This document shows, one piece after another, positions 61,179 through 64,000 of a stretch of DNA of 64,000 nt. The first letter of the stretch is position 1; each line of letters opens with the position of its first letter. Where the stretch lies: positions 205,558,407 to 205,622,406 of the forward strand of contig OZ024740.1 of assembly GCA_964016885.1 (NCBI GenBank). The letters are read 5' to 3'. Position numbers and translations under genes: made by a program. The DNA is from Eledone cirrhosa (taxonomy: Eukaryota > Mollusca > Cephalopoda > Octopoda > Eledonidae). Below the pieces are notes generated by a model that made no database searches, was not told where the DNA came from, and saw only the letters and a program-made list of their open reading frames with translations.

Positions 61179-61894
61179 TACCGTATATGCTGGCGTACAA
61201 GTCGACATTTTGGGCCTAAAAATATCTCTCCAAACCACGGGTCGACTTGTCCGCCGAATATATAATGTGAACCTTTGCGACTGAGGGGCAAACAGTGAAA
61301 CTGCCTGCCTAACACTTGTTGTACACCACTTATCATAACTCTAGCAGCCCACCACAATTATTTCCTACTGAATCTCATATTTGTTATGTCTATTTAACGT
61401 AGAGATTATAATAATTGTTTCTACTTTTTGGCACAAGGCCAGCAATAACCCAGTGCATTACTGGTACTTTATTTTATCGACCCCGTAAGGATGAAAGGCA
61501 AAGTTAACCTCGGCAGGATTTAAACTCAGAATGGCAAGGGCCATAACTCTATGCATCAAAGCATATTGTCCGCCCCTCTACCGATACTGCCAATCCACTG
61601 CCGTAGAGATTATAATAATATCAATGACTTGGGTAGGGTAGGCTTCCATAGGTTCGTTAAGGTTAGGTAAGGCTGGTTTACTCGGTGAATTAGAACTCAC
61701 TTGAGACTGGAGTGTTTTAGAAGTGTCTTAGCCTTTAGCGCGCCACTAAACTTTTTGAATTATTTCCCCTGCAATTGCCTTATTTTTGAGGGGTCGTCTT
61801 ATCCAGCGAATATAGGCCTAAACCTGAATTACACCTCAGAATTTTAGGGGTTGACCTATGCCCCAGATCGACTTGCACACCGGCATATATGGTA
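61179..61894. mobile_element. DNA transposon/MITE with 27-bp inverted ends, SINE inside
   Basis: Left end TACCGTATATGCTGGCGTAC (then AAGTCGA), right end GTGCAAGTCGA-type reverse complement reading TACCATATATGCCGGTGTGC. TA at both outer edges suggests a TA target site (Tc1/mariner-like). A - strand tRNA-SINE sits at about 61405-61605. No transposase frame. Confidence 0.8.
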
Positions 61895-61944
61895 GTTCAA
61901 TAAATAGGCACCATTGTAGCATATCACATGGTAGATGGAAAATG

Positions 61945-62262
61945 TGTGTTTGTGTATATCATGACTCATACACTGTTCACTTTCCTGACTTTTGTACATT
62001 ATTCTATGTACTATACATGCACCTTTGATGAATTGTAGTGCACCTGAGCATATTTTCATTATTATTATTATAATTGTTTCTATTTTTGGCACAAGGCCAG
62101 CAATTATCCCAGTGTATTACTGGTACTTTATTTTATCGACCTCTTAAGGATGAAAGGTAAAGTCAACCTCGGCGGGATTTGAACTCAGACCATAAAGGGC
62201 CGTAACTCTTTGCTGCAAAGCATGGTGTCAGACCCTCTACCGATACTGCCAATCCACTGCCC

Positions 62263-62296
<34 letters not shown>

Positions 62297-62505
62297 ATGG
62301 CGGTGGATTGGCAGTATCAGTAGAGGGTCGGACGCCATGCTTTGCAGCACAGAGTTACGGCCCTTTACGGTCTGAGTTCAAATCCCGCTGAGGTTAACTT
62401 TGCCTTTCAACCTTATGGGGTTGATACAATAAAGTACCAGTAATACACTGGGATAATTGCTGGCCTTGTGTCAAAAGTAGAAACAATTATTATTAGTATC
62501 ATAAT
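61945..62505. repeat. Repeat C, then two tRNA-SINEs tail to tail around a TTA repeat
   Basis: 61945-62050 repeat C (+). 62075-62265 SINE in - orientation. (TTA)n at 62268-62296. 62300-62500 SINE in + orientation (GGCGGTGGATTGGCAGTATC to GTAGAAACAATTATTATT). The two SINEs face each other head to head and could fold into a hairpin if transcribed together. Confidence 0.8.
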
Positions 62506-62855
62506 TATATCAGTGTGACAGTGTTTTGAATTACTGGTACAATCAGTCAGACAAGCTTCCAAACTGTTTCACTCTAAGTTATATAATGTAAAATAAATAA
62601 GGACAATTATTGTATACAGTGCTCAGGTGCACTGTACGTAATAATTTTCATTGTTTTTGTTTATTATGACAGCAAAACAAATGAAATATTCAATCAAATT
62701 AATGATAGACAAAGTTGGTAAGCATTGGTAAGCAAAGTTGAAAGCAAAACAATGGACTGTTAAGCAAAAGCAGAAAAGAATTTAGGTATGTTTTTAACAG
62801 GATTTTCCATGTTTGTAAATATGGTAAAGTATTAAATAATTTATAAGATACTGAC
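62506..62855. other. Receptor intron; repeat C scrap
   Basis: 62605-62650 holds a short - strand repeat C piece (GTATACAGTGCTCAGGTGCA). The rest is unassigned intron sequence. Confidence 0.5.
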
Positions 62856-62985
62856 CTGTGGTCCTGCGGTTAAGATGAACAGCCAACCAAAAGGAAGTGT
62901 ACCATAGCCAGTGAGAGGAATCAAACCAAACAACCAACCGGTTCCAAACAGATGAATTTCACCAATGAATGTGACAACAATATTC
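62856..62985 (-). CDS. Seven-transmembrane receptor, penultimate visible exon
   Basis: The acceptor TTTACAG lies at 62986-62992 and the donor CAG/GTCAGT at 62855. Codes NIVVTFIGEIHLFGTGWLFG and LIPLTGYGTLPFGWLFILTA, two hydrophobic segments with a short loop. This looks like TM6 (with the W-x-FG motif of adhesion/secretin receptors) and the start of TM7, which the exon at 59260-59424 completes through GPQ/NFF. The exon is 130 nt (one base plus 43 codons) and ends in phase 0, matching the next exon. The intron between them is 3.4 kb. Confidence 0.65.
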
Positions 62986-63012
62986 CTGTAAAGAGTCATG
63001 AGAGAAACTAAT

Positions 63013-63345
63013 GTAGGTACACTTGGGTAGAGTTAACCTGTGGTAGATTGGTGGTGCGGTGGGGTGAGGTGGAGGGAAGGATGAGTGGGTTGTAGCCAGT
63101 GGCCTCATACTGGAGATACACTTGGGTAGAGTTCACCTGTGGTAGATTGGTGGTGGGGTGAGTTGTAGCCAGGGTCTCCATATTGAAGATACATTTAGTG
63201 TTAACCCGTGGTAGATTGGTAGTGGGGTGGGGAAGGATGTGTAGGTTGTGACCAGGGGCCTCACAATGTAGGTACACTTAGCTAGTATTAACCAGCGGTA
63301 TATTGGGGTAAGGGGTAGTGTGAGGATGACTGAGCTGTAGTCAAG
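63013..63345 (-). repeat. Degenerate minisatellite in receptor intron
   Basis: Four diverged units begin at about 63014, 63113, 63185 and 63270 with AGGTACACTTGGGTAGAGTT-like sequence followed by ACCTGTGGTAGATTGGTGGT and a G-rich stretch. Unit length varies from 72 to 99 bp. Frames in it are repeat by-products. Confidence 0.75.
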
Positions 63346-63461
63346 GGCCCCACAATATTTAAAGGACCCCCAAATCAATGTATTTGCTGTCATAAAAAAT
63401 ATGCAAGGGCCCAGATGAAAATTTCAGCCAGGGGCCCATACAAACTTAATCCATTCCTGGT

Positions 63462-63693
63462 GCTATCCCTTTTGATATTAAACCATTCAAGACAGCCCCA
63501 GGTTCTAAGATATAAAACCTCTCATTCTAAGATGTCTATATTTAAATTAAAACCTTCCATTATAATTTTAAGTAAGAACTTTTTGTTGTTCCAAATACCA
63601 ACTTAATAATAAAAAAGTTAATTTATGTTACTCCCAAATCTTGATTATTTTCAAAGTTTATTTTATTAGAAATATGGTTAGTAATGGGTTAAA
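63462..63693 (+). mobile_element. TTAA family A MITE
   Basis: CCCTTTTGATATTAAACCAT start, GGTTAGTAATGGGTTAA end; interior AACCTTCCATTATAATTTTA and TTATTAGAAATATGG. Confidence 0.7.
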
Positions 63694-64000
63694 TAAGATT
63701 ATAAGATACATAACATGTTTTCTTAAAACACTTTCTAAGGTTTCCAAATAATTTTGAAACTAAGCAAGAATTTGGGGTGATACATACATTCATACATACA
63801 ATTTCATATATTTTGATTTATGAATGTATGTATAGTATATTTGATAATATACTGTATGTTTAATTAAAAACATTTTGAAGAGTATTCACTATGAATTTTT
63901 AAAGTAGTGACTATGTCACTTATTCTCAGCAAAAACAAAAGGCAGTAATCGACAGTCCTGTTTCTCACTTGTTAGCAGTTATCAAGACTACTCACTCCTT
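63694..64000. other. No gene seen to window end
   Basis: AT-rich with a CATA simple repeat at 63780-63840. The upstream exons of the - strand receptor should lie beyond the edge. Confidence 0.5.

Noticed and set aside
63008..63393. Proline/threonine-rich - strand frames of 86-89 codons
   Set aside because: They follow the degenerate minisatellite units and lie in an intron.
1..64000. CRISPR array, bacterial operon or phage module
   Set aside because: The tandem arrays lack spacer diversity, and gene structure is eukaryotic (introns, SINEs, LINEs).

Overview
This looks like an AT-rich animal genome segment, most likely from a cephalopod and probably an octopus. That is an inference. It rests on the dense tRNA-derived SINEs, the GATGAT-tailed LINE/SINE families, and a two-exon BTB gene whose protein resembles animal BTBD17/Tango10. 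Nothing bacterial or phage-like is present. Most of the 64 kb is transposable elements, simple repeats and unique AT-rich DNA.

Host genes: I can support two. The first is a BTBD17-like BTB-BACK protein on the + strand (coding exons 29681-30040 and 32677-33771, 484 aa joined in phase 0). The second is the last two coding exons of a probable seven-transmembrane family B/adhesion-type receptor on the - strand (62856-62985 and 59260-59424); the rest of that gene lies beyond the right edge. A possible non-coding first exon or promoter (about 6540-6697) and one possible orphan exon (20469-20680) are weaker candidates.

Layout: 1-6 kb holds LINE 3' ends with C2H2 fingers, SINEs and a nested pair of TTAA-flanked MITEs. 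6-20 kb is mostly intron-like or intergenic DNA with a 91-92 bp tandem array, a 29 bp tandem array, LINE tails and a Helitron helicase remnant. 20.9-22.8 kb is a 5'-truncated, nearly open LINE with a PHD-like finger inside its RT protein. 24.8-28.9 kb is a Ty3/gypsy LTR element (- strand) with near-identical LTRs and a large internal deletion. 29.7-33.8 kb is the BTBD17-like gene. 34-43 kb is mostly MITEs, SINEs and a LINE endonuclease fragment. 43.4-45.2 kb holds fragments of two LINE families. 45.2-48.9 kb is a Penelope-like element (- strand): RT, C-terminal GIY-YIG endonuclease, and at its 5' side a 375-bp inverted repeat with a hammerhead-ribozyme-like motif in each arm. 49.4-53.5 kb is an almost full-length but broken LINE that looks Tx1/L1-like. 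53.6-55.7 kb is a compact LTR element with no retroviral-type coding, bounded by a GGCC target duplication. 56-64 kb holds mariner remnants, nested SINEs, MITEs and the receptor exons.

The most interesting parts are the Penelope-like element with paired ribozyme-like motifs, the TTAA-targeting MITE families (with an empty-site paralogue in this same window), the non-autonomous LTR element, and the tail sharing between LINEs and short elements.
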